64,000 bases of DNA from Symbiodinium natans (Eukaryota; Sar; Dinophyceae; Suessiales; Symbiodiniaceae), in NCBI GenBank assembly GCA_905221605.1, contig CAJNDS010002627.1, positions 253,857 through 317,856 of the forward strand. The letters run 5' to 3'. Made by a program: the position numbers and the translations under genes. The notes below the pieces were generated by a model. It saw only the letters and a list, made by a program, of their open reading frames with translations, made no database searches and was not told where the DNA came from. Below, piece by piece: positions 41,509 to 54,400 of this stretch (the stretch's first letter is position 1; each line of letters opens with the position of its first letter).

Positions 41509-43575
41509 TGAGGGTTCAGGGGGAGAAGGCTGAACCAAGCCCCAAAGATCTTGCTCCGCAGGTGAGCCTTGTCGAGTTTTGACTGGGCAGACGAAGCCCG
41601 TCAGTCTTCAGAGCGTACGGCTTCAAGCATGATGGGGCGTAAAGTGTTGCCCTGGTGCTTCGAACTTTGGGCAACGAACACGTTGAGCCTGCCGAATTTC
41701 ACACTGCTTGGCACTAGCCCACGTCAACGTGCGTCATCAGCAGCGGCAGCACTCGACGAATGATTGCAGGTACCCAAACTCGCGCATTCGATGTATTAAA
41801 ACCAATCATCCGATCCGACGGTGTAACATTCGCGCATTCGATTTTTAAACAGTCATCCGATGGTGCAAATTTAAATGCACCCTCGAGTCCTTGACCATAC
41901 ACCCTACCACGTCCTACGACGACACCCTGAGGTGCCGCACAACGTTCACTTAGGTGCAGACTCGGTGGTGCGTCTCGTCCTCAAGCTCCAGGACGACGGT
42001 CTGAGGTGCAGCATAAGAAGAACATGGAGTGAGGAATGTGTAACGTTTCTCAGAACTTGTAGGTACCAGCTCCTCATAAACCCTCTAGGTGCTGAATCAC
42101 CTGATTCCGCCTCCCGGCCCTGGCTTAATTCCCAATGTCTGACAAAGACATGGCCCAAGGCCTGAAACCACAAGTGCCATTGACCCATAATCTGTCACCC
42201 CTGTCAGCACATGACATTATTGTCAGGTTCGACATGCTACCGTGGGGCCGCTAGGGCCGCTAGGGCAGTGAAGCCGAACTTCTGAGAAACCGAGCACGTA
42301 AGCTCCAAACAAGGTGGCTTTTACCGAACTTTCATCGCACCGAGCCACAAAAAGTGTCGGCTCTCTGGTGCCTGCTTGGAGGGCAGACGTAGCCAGCGCT
42401 CGCTGAAGCGGCTGGGAGGTGCACCCACCACCTTCATGGCGATGGAAAACGACGTACGAAAGCACTCGACCTTCAATGAGAGAAGCCACTACAGCACACT
42501 CACCATTAATTTTCTCGCGGTTGTGTGGGCTAGATGGAGCTCGATGTAGTTGAGGTGCGAAGGGCGCATTTTGCCTTTTACTGCGTGGCCATTGCCCAGG
42601 CTTGAAACTTGAGGCCGCCGAGGGATGGGTCTGTCCCCAACCGGGTCCCTACAAAGTCAGGAGCAGTCCAGGGTCTGATGCTGTCGGCTTGGGGAGAGAG
42701 GTTGTGGCTTCAGGGGCATGAGACTCAAGCGGCTGCACACACATGTGCACAGATATGCACCGACGCGCAAAGAGCCTCCATCACATCTTCAGAGCCCTCG
42801 ACGTGGTGCCGGGGCCTCAGCCACCCAAGAGCCTAAGGCCGGAGCCTCACATGAAAGCATTTCCACACATATGCCGCCAAAACAAGCCAGGTGTTCGGCA
42901 CTGTCACGAACAGCTACACAAGCACCCTGGGCCCCTCTCAAGGCTGCTTCGAGGTGACTTTGACTCATTGAAATAAATCTCGGGGAAATTGGGCTTCAGG
43001 GTTTTGAGGGTGCAACACATGCGTGGTGCCTCTATAGGCTGGCATTTCCATCAAGGATGTCCCATGTCCTCTAGCACTCTACAGCCCCAAGCCCTCATGC
43101 TTAATTAACCCCCAAACCTGCATTGCTGCGGCATGGAGCACAGAACGAGGAAGTCTGACCGATCCATAGCGTCAGCAAAATCCGAGCCCTCGACCTGATA
43201 TGCGCTCCGAAGCAAGGAAGGCAATTAACGACAGTTCCGTGTGGCTGGAGCAACACAAAACCTCCTTCTCAATAACCAAAGCCAATTCTGGCGCCCTTGA
43301 GAGCTCTGCCATGCCCCCCGGGATGGCCGAAAGTCGGCGATGCCTGAAGACTTGAGGATAAGTTTGGGATGCAAGTGAGTTGTTATGGTTTGTAAAGTTC
43401 ATGTGTCTTCTCATGATGCCGATTGGAGTGACCACCCTAAATTTGTTGAACCGTTTGCGTTGGGAAGAAAGATCTATGGTGTCCCGGTGAGGTTGCAAGG
43501 TACGGCGCCGGCATGCCCAAGTGCAAACTCCTCTTTCTTCAAACCTTGGAACCGAGCAAGAGGAGACCCCAGCAC
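41509..43575. other. No supportable gene
   Basis: Chance frames only, e.g. 41714-41902 minus and 42609-42836 plus. Confidence 0.4.
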
Positions 43576-43635
43576 CTTCACCAGCCCGGGGCTGCCGCTC
43601 TGTGAAACGATGGTGCGCTTGCCGTGTGGGATCGC
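43576..43635 (-). CDS. Exon, unassigned
   Basis: 60 nt, 20 codons, phase 0-0. Acceptor CCCTAAACCCAG|GCG arises inside the telomeric array; donor GTGAAG|GTGCTG. Reads AIPHGKRTIVSQSGSPGLVK. Confidence 0.6.
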
Positions 43636-43637
43636 CT

Positions 43638-43684
43638 GGGTTTAGGGTTTAGGGCTTAGGGTTTAGGGTTTAGGGTTTAGGGTT
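43638..43684 (+). repeat. Telomere-like array, TTTAGGG
   Basis: Six units. Confidence 0.9.
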
Positions 43685-45107
43685 TCTGCCGCGCTCAGGG
43701 CTTCGAATTCGGCATGCGAGCAAAGTTTGGACAAGTTTGGGCTGCCAGCTTGAACCCTAAGCTCTGAATCACACCACCACGGAATCAAGTCCTTGGCCAT
43801 GGGACCGCACTGTTGTTCAGTCTTTCGCATGTTGATGACCCTTTGTGCTTTACAATAAAATCCAGACCAAAATAAACATCTGTGCCAGGTGGTACGTTGT
43901 AGGTGCGTGCACGGTGAGGCGAGAGGTGGTCCAATGAGCCCAACACGATTCTGTGTCGGCAGCAAGGTTGGCATACCACGGCGGAAAAGGAACTAGTCTC
44001 GGCAACGAGTTTTTACCTCCAGGATCCTGCCGCGTGCAACTCGGGCAGGGGCCCGGCATCTTCCACATGAGCTCGCCTGCTCGGGGCATTGGGAAAGCGG
44101 AGCTGCAATCCGTGGATCGGCAGTCAAGGGCTCTTGTCGTGCTTCACGGAGGAGCCAACAGTGGGGCTGTGTAGGGAGTGTAGGGCCTTTGAGCCCGAGC
44201 GAACTGAGCCCCTGCGGCCTGCGTTGCCGCGTCTCCATCGGAGACTGGCGGCCGCACCTGCCAATCAATCTGGCTCCCAGGGTTTCAGGAATTGCTCAGG
44301 ATTTACGACTACTTGCATCTGCGGTGTTGAAGGTCGAGGGTGCAGTACAGGAGTGGAGACTCCAGTGGTTCACCATAGTTAGGGCTTCGCATGTCAGAGT
44401 AGTCGAGGCTCATGACGGAGGATTTCGGGCTTCGGAGCTCCGGGGGCTTGACTTCAGGAGGGTGGCGCGAGGCAGCTATTGCAGCTATTGGCTTCCTTCC
44501 AGTTCAACATCTCCCATGTTACATCAGGCCTCCGAAGCCTTCCCTCGACGCCCAGCAGAGGAAATACCCGGAGTGCTGCGGAGCGCCTCCACGAAGAAAC
44601 CACAACGACTCTGCAGTCGCAGCGGCCCCTGCGAGCGAGAATAGCCAATGGCAAAGAACATGGACCGAGTTCAAGCCTCACCACACGCCATCTCACCCCC
44701 CGCAACCACTACCACAACCAGTGCAACCATGACAAAAGCAGCGCTGCAACAACAAGAATATGCGGCCGTGAAACTGCAATCAAAATTCAAAAGGCGGTGA
44801 CCTTCTCTAGGGTGTCTAAGGTTTAGGGCGTCGGCATGGGCTTCAGATGGCTTCAGGGTGGCCAGGGCTTATAGGGCGTTTGCGGCTAAAGTGGGTTTTG
44901 GGTGTAAATGGGAATGCACCTTCTCTAGGACTCTCGGAAGTGTACCCAGGATCTGGGGTAGCCGAAGTATCATCAAAGCAAAGCCGCATGCTGGGGGTTG
45001 CAGCGCATGACATGTACCCGGCGACTGTGCTCGCCCTCCAACCAGCGGTTGCGTCTATCCCGAGCCTGCTTTCTTCCAAGATGGTGGCGTTCTGGCGGGC
45101 GTATACC

Positions 45108-45135
45108 CCAAAACCCAAAACCCTAAACCCTAAAC
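45108..45135 (-). repeat. Short telomere-like array, CCCTAAA on +
   Basis: Three to four units touching the donor of exon 45136-45253. Confidence 0.85.
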
Positions 45136-45253
45136 CCAGACCGGATGGAGGTCTTGAAAAAAAGGACCCGGATCTTCTCGCACTGACAAGGACTGCGATG
45201 CCTCCTGGTCTCCATAAAGGCGCTGGAGGAAGCCGGCCTCCAAAGTTCCGAGG
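45136..45253 (-). CDS. Exon, unassigned
   Basis: 118 nt, 1 nt + 39 codons, phase 0 out. Acceptor GGCCTTACAG|C, donor TCTGG|GTTTAGGG. Reads LGTLEAGFLQRLYGDQEASQ and continues SLSVREDPGPFFQDLHPVW, a convincing soluble-protein sequence. Follows 45649-45743 and precedes 43576-43635 in phase. Confidence 0.6.
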
Positions 45254-45296
45254 CTGTAAGGCCCTGTGAGGTCAAAACTCCCCTCCCGAGCCATCC

Positions 45297-45426
45297 TGAA
45301 CTCCTAAACATCCCCTGAGCATCCTAAACATCCTCCCAAAACATCCTAAACATCCTGAACATCCTAAGCATCCTAAACACCCTGAACAGCTTAAAGATCC
45401 TAAGCATCCTAAACATCCCAGACATC
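45297..45426. repeat. 9-bp minisatellite, CATCCTAAA type
   Basis: About thirteen units CATCCTAAA/CATCCTGAA/CATCCTAAG. Confidence 0.9.
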
Positions 45427-45631
45427 CAAACCCGGGCAGGACTGCAATGACTGCAAAAAGCATCCCGTAAGCCGCCCCAGAAACCAAAACTTCAATCAGA
45501 GAGCAAGCTGTAAGAAAGGTGTGCACCTTCCCATCAGCTGGTCGTTCCATTCGGGGCTTGCTCATGAGATCCGCCCGAATGCTGAACCCCTAAAATCTCC
45601 ACTTACGTACAGCCCAAGCCGCTCCCAAAAT

Positions 45632-45648
45632 CACCCTAAACCCTAAAC
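45632..45648 (-). repeat. Short telomere-like array, CCCTAAA on +
   Basis: Two to three units at the donor of exon 45649-45743. Confidence 0.8.
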
Positions 45649-45743
45649 CCTAAAGGTTGATCCAAAAAAACACGGCCCCAAGAAATCGAAGCCGCCGGCT
45701 CATCGCGGCGCTCCAGGCGCCATGCTCCCGCACCAGGGCAGTC
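45649..45743 (-). CDS. Exon, unassigned
   Basis: 95 nt, phase 0 to 2. Acceptor GGGCTGTCAG|GAC, donor TTTAGG|GTTTAGGG. Reads DCPGAGAWRLERRDEPAASI and ends SWGRVFLDQPL. The plus strand is also open and could be given repeat-derived splice sites, but phase continuity with 45136-45253 favours minus. Confidence 0.55.
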
Positions 45744-45754
45744 CTGACAGCCCT

Positions 45755-45845
45755 AGGGTTTAGGGTTTAGGGTTAGGGTTTAGGGTTTAGGGTTCAGGGT
45801 TCAGGGTTCAGGGTTCAGGGTTTAGGGTTTAGGGTTTAGGGTTTA
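45755..45845 (+). repeat. Telomere-like array, TTTAGGG/TTCAGGG
   Basis: Thirteen units, the middle ones TTCAGGG. Confidence 0.95.
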
Positions 45846-46306
45846 ACAGAGGTCCTAGGAGCTTTGACCAACTATGATGTCATTGCGCCTATACTGGCCA
45901 GGTGGATGCAAAAAAGCATCTCGGACTTTTTAAAAACAAATAGCAGCAGAAGTTTGGCCCTAGGACTTGGGACATGGCATTCAGGTGCGACGAGAACCGG
46001 GGCATCTCCAATTGCACCGATTGCGAAAGCTGAGCTTGAAACAGGTTAAGGGCTTGCCACCCAGCATGTCCCTTTATGATTTGGGGTTGCACAACCTCCA
46101 AATCCTTTCGGGTTGAAGATCTCCCCCCCCCCATATCCTATTCTGGCCTACTCTCTACGCTGTACGGGCCAACATACCTTTACTCTGGCTTCACACCGGG
46201 ACATGCCGTCTTAGGGGTGAGGGCGAGTATGGCGAGTATGGGGACGACGCCTTTCGGGTTGACTACTCGGCCTACTCTACAGCTGAGCCTGGAAGTCTCG
46301 AGCAGC

Positions 46307-46413
46307 CTTGGGATCCGTCGGGCCAGGCCTGCGAAGCCTGGGACGCCTTCGCGGTTGCGGGAAGCGGTGGCAGCGGCGGTGGCGGGGCCACGATGTGGCC
46401 GGCAGCCACCAGC
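46307..46413 (-). CDS. Exon, proline-rich
   Basis: 107 nt, 1 nt + 35 codons + 1 nt. Acceptor CACCCAACCTCTCAG|G, GC-type donor CCCAAG|GCTGCTC. Reads LVAAGHIVAPPPPLPPLPAT and ends AKASQASQAWPDGSQ. Confidence 0.5.
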
Positions 46414-48728
46414 CTGAGAGGTTGGGTGAAGCCGGGTTGGGCTGCTAGTCCAAAGGGAAGATGAAGCTCACGGCTCAAGGTGGGGTTCAGGAAGTGCTAT
46501 CCAAGGATTCTTGTAGGCCGAATGGGCTTTAGATCGAAAAATTGTCTTACATCTCGCAAATCTGCCTGTTGGATCCCTAGGACTGATCCCAGACTCGGCA
46601 AAACATCAGGTCTGACAGCAACTCGGGCTGCAGCACTGGGAGCTTTGGGCTTACAGCTTTTTTGAATCTGGGTGAGAACCAGCACCCATCACGAACATCG
46701 AATTTCTGAAGCCTGCTGTATCCGAGATGGAGATGCCTCCGAAGTATCTCATGTCAAGAAATTGTGGCCTTTCGGCGGCTTTGTGATAGGGATGCCCCCG
46801 GGGACTGCCTTATGGTTGATGAAATGGGCGCTCTACCAAACCAGATTTTCTCCTCGAGCAGCATGCCCGTGACCATGGTACGAGAGTGCCGACACGATGC
46901 AGGCGCTCGGACTGCGTTTAAATGCACCTCAAGCTCTGCGACTTGTGAATGGCTTATGAACCCGTCCATGACATAACATGAGAGCTGCGAATGATGGGGT
47001 TTGACAGTCCAGGGACTGAGAAGCGGTAGCTCACCACTTGAAGGAAGCGCATGCCGGCTACAGAACTACAAGGCAAGCAACGTCCTTGCCAACGTCTGTC
47101 ACGGCTGCTTTCTGTTCGGAAATAGGGCAAGTGTCAATGCACAAGCCCTGTGAGACCAGGATTCTATTTACAAGCCTTGGGGAGCTTTGAACAGTGAGGG
47201 CTTGGCAAACAATGTTTGGAACACATAGCTTTTGCCCACTTACGCACACGATGAACGGCCAGTCGCAAGAGCTCTAGGCACCAAACTATGAACAGCTGCA
47301 TCCGAGCTCTATAAGGTTCTAAACCTAAACCCCCAAGCCCTTGTTCCACTCCTCTTCATCCGGAGGTCTGAACATGTTCAGCATCTGGCCGATGAGGGGC
47401 ATCACCTCAAGCCGCCACCAAGCTATGCGAAGCAACCGTGAACCCCTCTCTCACTGCAACAAATAACCCTTTAAACGATGCCGAGATCAACCTTGCAACT
47501 GCCTGGAATACGTATGTGCATCCACTTGAGCCCCCTGTCAGAATCACCAGCTTGAGTCAGCCACGCTGCTTGTAACTAGAAGAAGCTTCCATGGAAGAGT
47601 GTGGAGCAGAGCTCTATGGACCTCCTCTCCCCCCCCCCCCCCGCTATTCTTAGCATGGTAAGAGAGTTGTACACACCACGCTCATCGTTGCTCTTGGTGG
47701 ATTCGTGAGAGTAGGTTAGTGGCGAGGTAGAGGATGACGAACATCAAAGCTCACTGTTCCATATGGTCATTGCTACGCCGGAAGGACTGGAAGACTCCTG
47801 CACTGGTGACCTGTGGATAGGCTACACAGCATTATGCTCTTGTATTCTTCCTGTTCCACAGAGCTACGCTGCATAAGCCGCTGACTCACCTGCATCCCTA
47901 CACGACGACTGTGACCACTCAAAACCGCAATGCTGGACAAACCGGCACATGTTGTACAGGTGTTTCATATGGTGCGTGTCGTCCATGCTGCGTAAGTCGA
48001 AACTGTCCCCTGGCAACTTCTCCACTGGCGCTTCACAGACCAGTTCTTTGATGTTGTCAACGGTGTCTGACTCGTGGACTGTGACGTGTATGACATGAAT
48101 CTTCGGCAAGGTCCTCATGGTGTACTCTCTGGCTTTGTTGTTGCCGAGGAAGGCATACTCCGATGTTCCCTTCTCGGTCGGAATGCTTGACTCGCAAATG
48201 ATATTTTCTTCTTACATCCAGAAACTGCAATTCACCCTTTCGCTGCACAGAATCACACGAGGATGCACACTCACTGCAGTCATGTCGTATAAAGTGGTGT
48301 GCTGCGTAAGCACCTGATCAGACCTCACCTATATAAGCTGGCTGACGAGACTGTGCTGTCAAGTTGGCACATCTGACTCGGCTTCACAAGCTTACGCTCC
48401 AGACACTGCTACTCTCTGCTGCACAAGTGTGGTCTATGGGATGTTCCATTCCTGCTTCCATGCTCTGTAGACACATAATTGCTGCTCTGGTTGTAAAGGT
48501 TGAAGAAACAGCAAAGATGCAGCATCGGCATGTACAGCTTGAGATACAGGATCTCTAAGACAGCCACTTGCAGGTGCACAGCCATGCGTCCCTGGATGCA
48601 TCACCGGGGAAGCTGGCGTCTTTGCTACCGGGAGTCCACACACACACGAACGAACGAACGAACGAACGAACGAACGAACCAATATCCATGAAGCTACGAA
48701 ACCCTGAACCCGTCTAAGAAACGGCGAC
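46414..48728. other. No supportable gene
   Basis: Chance frames; a C14 run at 47629-47642; (CGAA)n microsatellite at 48646-48679. Confidence 0.45.
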
Positions 48729-48863
48729 TCCGGATGCGGCCGGCAGGCGTTGTCTGCCACCCAAGGTGTGAGCAGAATGCCCCCAATGTAGATCAGCGGC
48801 TTGAAAGGAATGGATGCTGTATAGGCTCCTTCGTAGAAGGGTGGGGATCCTAGGGCCACACTC
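48729..48863 (-). CDS. Exon of a membrane protein
   Basis: 135 nt, 1 nt + 44 codons + 2 nt. Acceptor GAGCCCTTCCCAG|G; donor uncertain (CCGGA|GTCGCC). Reads SVALGSPPFYEGAYTASIPF, then KPLIYIGGILLTPWVADNAC, one probable membrane helix. Family not recognised. Confidence 0.5.
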
Positions 48864-49185
48864 CTGGGAAGGGCTCGGCATTCAATTCAGACGTGTCGGA
48901 TGCAAGGGGGCTACAGCAATGCAAGGGCACGCTGTGCACACCCAAATAAGACGTTTTTCAGGGTTTAGCTTCGCTTCAGCTCTGGCCCACCCCCAATCGA
49001 AATGTCCTTCTACCAAAAGCTAAACAGCGTCCGAAAGCAACGTGTGTTCTGGGAAAGTGTACATGCGGTACACCGCGGGCAGCGGGCAATGATGACGACT
49101 CCCTACTCATGTAATCACGACAATCACAAGAGAACCCTGAAAGGTTCTGAAAGGCCCTGATAAATGCCTGAAAAATCCTGCCCGC

Positions 49186-49306
49186 CTGCCATCACCAAGC
49201 CCATTGTGGCCGTCCCAGTCAGGACGGTGGTGTAATAGGCATAGGCGATGAAGGGCACGTTGGCGGTCCAGTAAATCGTGTAGGACTTGGTGTGAGCATT
49301 GACGGT
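49186..49306 (-). CDS. Exon of a membrane protein
   Basis: 121 nt, phase 0 to 1. Acceptor GGCTGTAG|ACC, GC-type donor ATGGCAG|GCGGGC. Reads TVNAHTKSYTIYWTANVPFI, then AYAYYTTVLTGTATMGLVMA: aromatic and small residues typical of membrane helices. The longer ATG-initiated frame over the same bases is a shadow. Confidence 0.6.
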
Positions 49307-51369
49307 CTACAGCCCAAGCTTGTGTGTTCGCGTTGGAATCGTCACGTCTACTTGTAGTGATCTCCCCGAGCTTTAACATTTGAGAACAACTACCTATGAT
49401 CCTCCAGGTGTGTGTAAGGCATGAACCCTAGACTAGACTCTTTTGTCAAAACGATGCCACGCATTCACAACTGGACATTGCGCCGACACGTTGCACCAGG
49501 GGCTAAGAAGCCTGTATGCCAGGCAAGCATCGGCTTGAAATGCTCAGTGCCCTACTTTAAGCCCTCAAAGTTTGAAGTGAACTAATGCTGCCCCTCAACT
49601 CCTGAGCCGAAGCCAAGCAGACAGAGCGCAAGTATACTTCGAATCTGAGGCTCAAGGATCAAGGAGATGGGAAACGCCGGGCCCAGGCCCTGCGCAAGGA
49701 GCCATCCTGGGGGGCCCACGCAAACTCTCGGCGGCAAGGATGTTGAAGGGCGTTTGGGCGGGGGGGGGGGTTTTGGGGGGGCTTTGAAGAACGTGCTTAC
49801 CTTCCTTGTACCCCATGCCCAGTTTCCTTGTGGTGTGCTGCAAGACTCCTTTCCGACCTCTGGAAGTGATGGTGTTCGGTGGAAGGCTTACCTTGCTTCG
49901 GAAGCCGTGAGTTCAGCCTGGCATGAGGACTTGTCGGTGGCCCAAGAAAGCTTCGTCGCCGTGCTATGACAGCTTGGGAGCCACCCTTCGGATAGGTTAT
50001 ACAGCTTAGGGCTGCGTAGAGTTGCGTCTCCGAGCCTTGGACAACGAATCAAGCCAAGCAGCTCTCTTCGCCGGTCATGTTCCACAGCTTGTCGAAACTG
50101 AGGTCCTGGCAGGAGCTTCGAGCCTGCACGCCTCACTCCTGTTGATTCCAGTGCCCAGACTTGACGTCTGGGCTGCTGACTTCGGTTTTGGGATAAGGAT
50201 GCTTATAGCTGCAGGCAGGTTTGCTGCGAATCTGTAAGGGGTGCGGGCATGGACTCCGGCGTCGCAGCACAGCTCCGGGTGCAGCGCTCCAGGTGCTCTA
50301 TCATGTGGGGCTTCCGGGTTCTGAGTGTTGAAGCGATGCAAGGCCCAGGGTTCAATTGGGCAGGTTCAGGTGGGTAAAGGGGCCGACGCTCCTCCCGCAC
50401 GGCTTTGACACGTTTCTCTGCTTCATCAAGCGTCCTTAGGTAGACAAGGGTGTCGTCTCGGTGTATGCCGATTGTGGGAAACTTCTGAGGCGGGTTTCAA
50501 AGCATCCGCCTCTGCCTAACTCCGATTCAGGGTCTTAGGGAATCCTTCCCGAACCTGAAGCCCAATGCACTTAAACTCTGTCTTGCTGTGAAACCTTTTT
50601 ACTTGGCTTCGTACATGCGTTCTGCCATGGAGATTTCATGTGTCAGGCTGGGAACGCGATGTCATGGATATTTCATGCACTTTTGATCCTCATAGAAGAG
50701 CTTTTGTGGCGATCCAAACCAGGGGACGTATCGACGCCACAGGATCAAGATCTCGAGCAAAGTGCTGTGTGATTTGGGGTCGTCACTCTTTAACAAGGCA
50801 ACTCGTGAGTCAGAACGGCGGAGGGGGAAACCTGCAAAGAACGTAAACTTCTGAACTCTGTTGAACTCTATCCAAACCTTGAAGAGGCAGATACTGTGAA
50901 CCCTGGGCAACTGAGCAGCATCATCTCGGCCGGCTTGGAGCCCCCAAGAGACTCAACCATCTTTGCCAAGTCCTCAACCTGTCGGGGATCGACCACTAAA
51001 ATGGCGAACGCTGAGACCAGGCTTTCAAGGCTTGGGGGGGGCTCCTTCCCTTCGAGCATGACAGGGTCGTCAGGCTGGGCAGCTTGGCATGCGTGTGTTA
51101 GCACTCTCCTCTGCACTCTTTGGCCGTACAGTTGGTTGCTAAGCCAAGACCATCAATCCTGGTCAACCTTCGCTTGTAATCATAGCCGTAGCCTGCAGTA
51201 GCGGCTCTACAGAGGTCACACCACACCCTGCCACACTGTGCCACACTCCGCACGCGCGATTAGAGGTTGCACGAGCACCTCTCAGCCAGCTTTTTCCCTG
51301 CAAGAGCTCGGTGCTGGGATGGTTTGAAAAAACTGACAGCAGAGACCCTCCGAGATTTCTTAGTGCCAC
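49307..51369. other. No supportable gene
   Basis: Chance frames only; a G10 run at 49761-49770. Confidence 0.4.
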
Positions 51370-51431
51370 CGGCAGAGCTGCATGGCCTCCTTTTTCAGCT
51401 TGGGAAGGTCGGGGGAGTTGTCCTCCTCTGC
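51370..51431 (-). CDS. Exon, Lys/Glu-rich
   Basis: 62 nt, phase 0 to 2. Acceptor TGAATTGAG|GCA, donor TGCCG|GTGGCAC. Reads AEEDNSPDLPKLKKEAMQLC. Confidence 0.45.
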
Positions 51432-54400
51432 CTCAATTCAAGACTGCGCCCAGAGCCCTCTGGGTACACACTGGAAAGGCGCTGGAGAGAAGGAGAGGGG
51501 GGGATTCCGCACAACGACTGCGAAAGTGAGAGCAGAAGGGCCCGAAGAGAGAAGCCGGCCATTACATCAGAAACCTTATGCACGTCTTCGTGCGATATGG
51601 GGTCGTCCACAACTCTTTCGGCTCCATGTGCTTGTTGGCACTGTCATATGTTCCCCTCCTTGCTTAGTTGTTCCCCTACGAGACTTTCCTCTATGGTTCC
51701 GAAGGTTTTTCCCGAGCGCCTCCCTTTCTCAAAGAAACACACAACCGACAAGCATCCACGAGCTTTTGTGAAGCCTGATACAGCCGATGAGGGGGGTTCG
51801 ACTTTAACAGTTCTGCAGTCAAGCAATCTCTTCGCAACCCTCCTTCCACTCGCTGTGCAACTTCTGAGCGCCAAAACCCGGGCATTCAATTTCGACAGGA
51901 CACCTTCTTCATCTTTGTCCATGCCAGGTTGAATTTGTAGGTTTCGAACTCCAGCTGAGCTGGATCCTTGACTTCCTGAGATCACATGGGTCTACACAGA
52001 TATTTCCGAGCGCGTGCGGCACGTCCGCCTATACCAGTACAATTCCAGTTCAACTAACCTGTTCAATTGAAGGTTCAGGACATGGGAGTTCAGGAATTCG
52101 GCTGGGGTTGAACGAGGCTTTGGGGCTAGTTACTCCCCCCACTTCTGCCAAGCTTCAACGGCCTGGCACAGGGCTCCGCACTCCCTAGATCCCGATGCAG
52201 AAATACGTGGGAACCCCTACAAGTAACAGTGGCGGCGAGCAAAGACATCACGAACTGTTTGCAAGTGCTCCGGGGCCAGTGTGAGTGCGATTTACCCTGG
52301 AAGCACGAAGCCCGTTGCCAAGGCGCAGCTTGGGAAAGCCAACAAATCCAACCAACATGTCCACTAGCACTTGACTCCATAAACGAGCGCGAAATCACCA
52401 AAGTCTCCCTTACCCAAGACCTGTCAGGCCCTAAACCTTAGAACTCCCTAAATCTTGCCTCCCATAGGCCACACCACACACAATGCAGTTTGGGCAGCCG
52501 TAGTGTGGAATTTGCAATCCAAGCCCTAGCAGCATGCAGGTCATTCTGTGGAATGCTTCATTAGCCTCGAGCCCCAGACAAGGCCACAGCTAGTATGCCC
52601 TCTCCCGCCTCTTCTTGCTGCACTGCCTTCAGCCGTACACCTCAGGTTCAACTTCCGGAACGTCCTAAACCCTGCAGCGATCCTGGGTCAGAATTTCGGC
52701 CGATGCTCTCTTGTCCTTAAAGAAACTCAATAGGGGGGGACTGCCAAGAGGGTGACTACCCTCCAAGGTTTAGGAGTTTAGGGAGATGCAATAGGAGTTT
52801 AGGGAGTTGCAACAATCCCATCACGGTTTTTGCGCTTTCTTTCAGGATGGCCACAGCTGTGTTGTCTCATCCGGGTTGATTGGTCACGCACGCCTGCTGG
52901 ATCTTGTCAACCTGCGCAATAATACTACCATTCTTTGATTTTGTTCGAAAGCTGCCCAGGACAGGGACCCCAACAGCCCCCCAATCAAACACCTTGGGCA
53001 CCTCAACCTTAAACAAGGTCACCCTCCGGTGGGACCCACACATTCGAAAGGTTCTGTTGCCTGCTTCGATGCACTAAAGCTGCCCCTCTCCCCCTCTCCC
53101 TGAATTGAATCCAGGGCTCAGCTACCATTCCCCCTGCTTTCGCTTACAGCTGCCCGCAAACGCCACTTGGTTATCCCGCTTGTGGCTTGAAACCTGTCCG
53201 CCTGAGATGCCCCAATTCCAAGCCCACCCCCACTTGTCCACCTTGAGCATTCGATGCAGCAAGCTGAAAGCATTCTCTCGCCCAGTTGCTGTACTGCGGC
53301 TGCGCAGGCCCCCGTGCCAGGAGCTGCGCGCCTCACCATGAGGCATTGTTATCAAGCTGTCATGTGATGACAGGCTTGCAAAGCCAAAGTATGTCGCAGT
53401 CGAATATGCTAAAGTTCACAACTTGCTACTCCTCCTTACCACCGTCTGACAAACAACAGTTGTTCCGAAGAAAACCCAAAGTTTAACAACTTTTGTCAAG
53501 GCTCACGATACTCAATCTCCGAAGCTGCCCTATAGCTCGAAAGCCACAAACTACTCGACGTGTGCTAGCAATAAGCCCTCACAACCCTCCACAGCATCCC
53601 CCAAAGGCAGGCCCCCAGAAAAAAGCAGCCCCTCGTCCTGAACACCACACGCAAACGCAACAAAACCTTGCATTGGCACGCCCCGCATGCGCTCCGCCTG
53701 CAAAGGCCTGGGGCATGGTTGCTTACGCTAGAGAGGTCTCTTTGCTTTGGGGAAGCGGTCCGGCGACGGGAGCTAAGGAACGACTTGGGGTTTGGGCCTT
53801 GGGGCGTCGGGCGCGTGAACCATCCGCAAATGTGGGTAATGGGTTTGATTTTGTGGTCCAAACCGGGCCCATTACAATGCCCCAAGCCACAAGTGGGGCA
53901 ACGGGGGCTCTACAGAAAGCGTTGCGAAACGTTTAGCTTCGGAGGCCATTCGAAGTTGATTATCCCGGGAACACGTACCTCGTACTGAAAAACAGCGCGG
54001 AAACCTCCCCTGGACGTGCTCGTGAACCCCCAGGCTACAAAACCCATGCCTACCGCACGCCAGATCATGCTTACTTGGAAGAAAAAATCATACAAAACAA
54101 GTCTGGCACTTGGCAGGTCCTGCGTCAGAGCAGTTGCCTCCTATTCTTTTCCGGAATCCTGAGGTGGAATCAGCCTGGGCCCCTGGGTTCCAACAAAATC
54201 TGCGGCAGCAGCTCCAAAGTTGCACTGGGCGCCAAATCTTCCTTGCTCCACAACACTTTCGCATACGATTGCCACGACTGCCACCGAAGATGGGAACCTC
54301 ACGGCCGGTCCCGGGAGACCTCGAACCTCGACACGCGGAGCGCCACCAGAGTCTCTTGCGGTTCGGTCACCAGAAAAGCGGCGCTGAGTATTCACAGAGC

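Noticed and set aside
45649-45743. Plus-strand exon (PKKHGPKKSKPPAHRG) with repeat-derived splice sites
   Set aside because: Boundaries also fit, but the minus frame continues in phase into 45136-45253 and 43576-43635.
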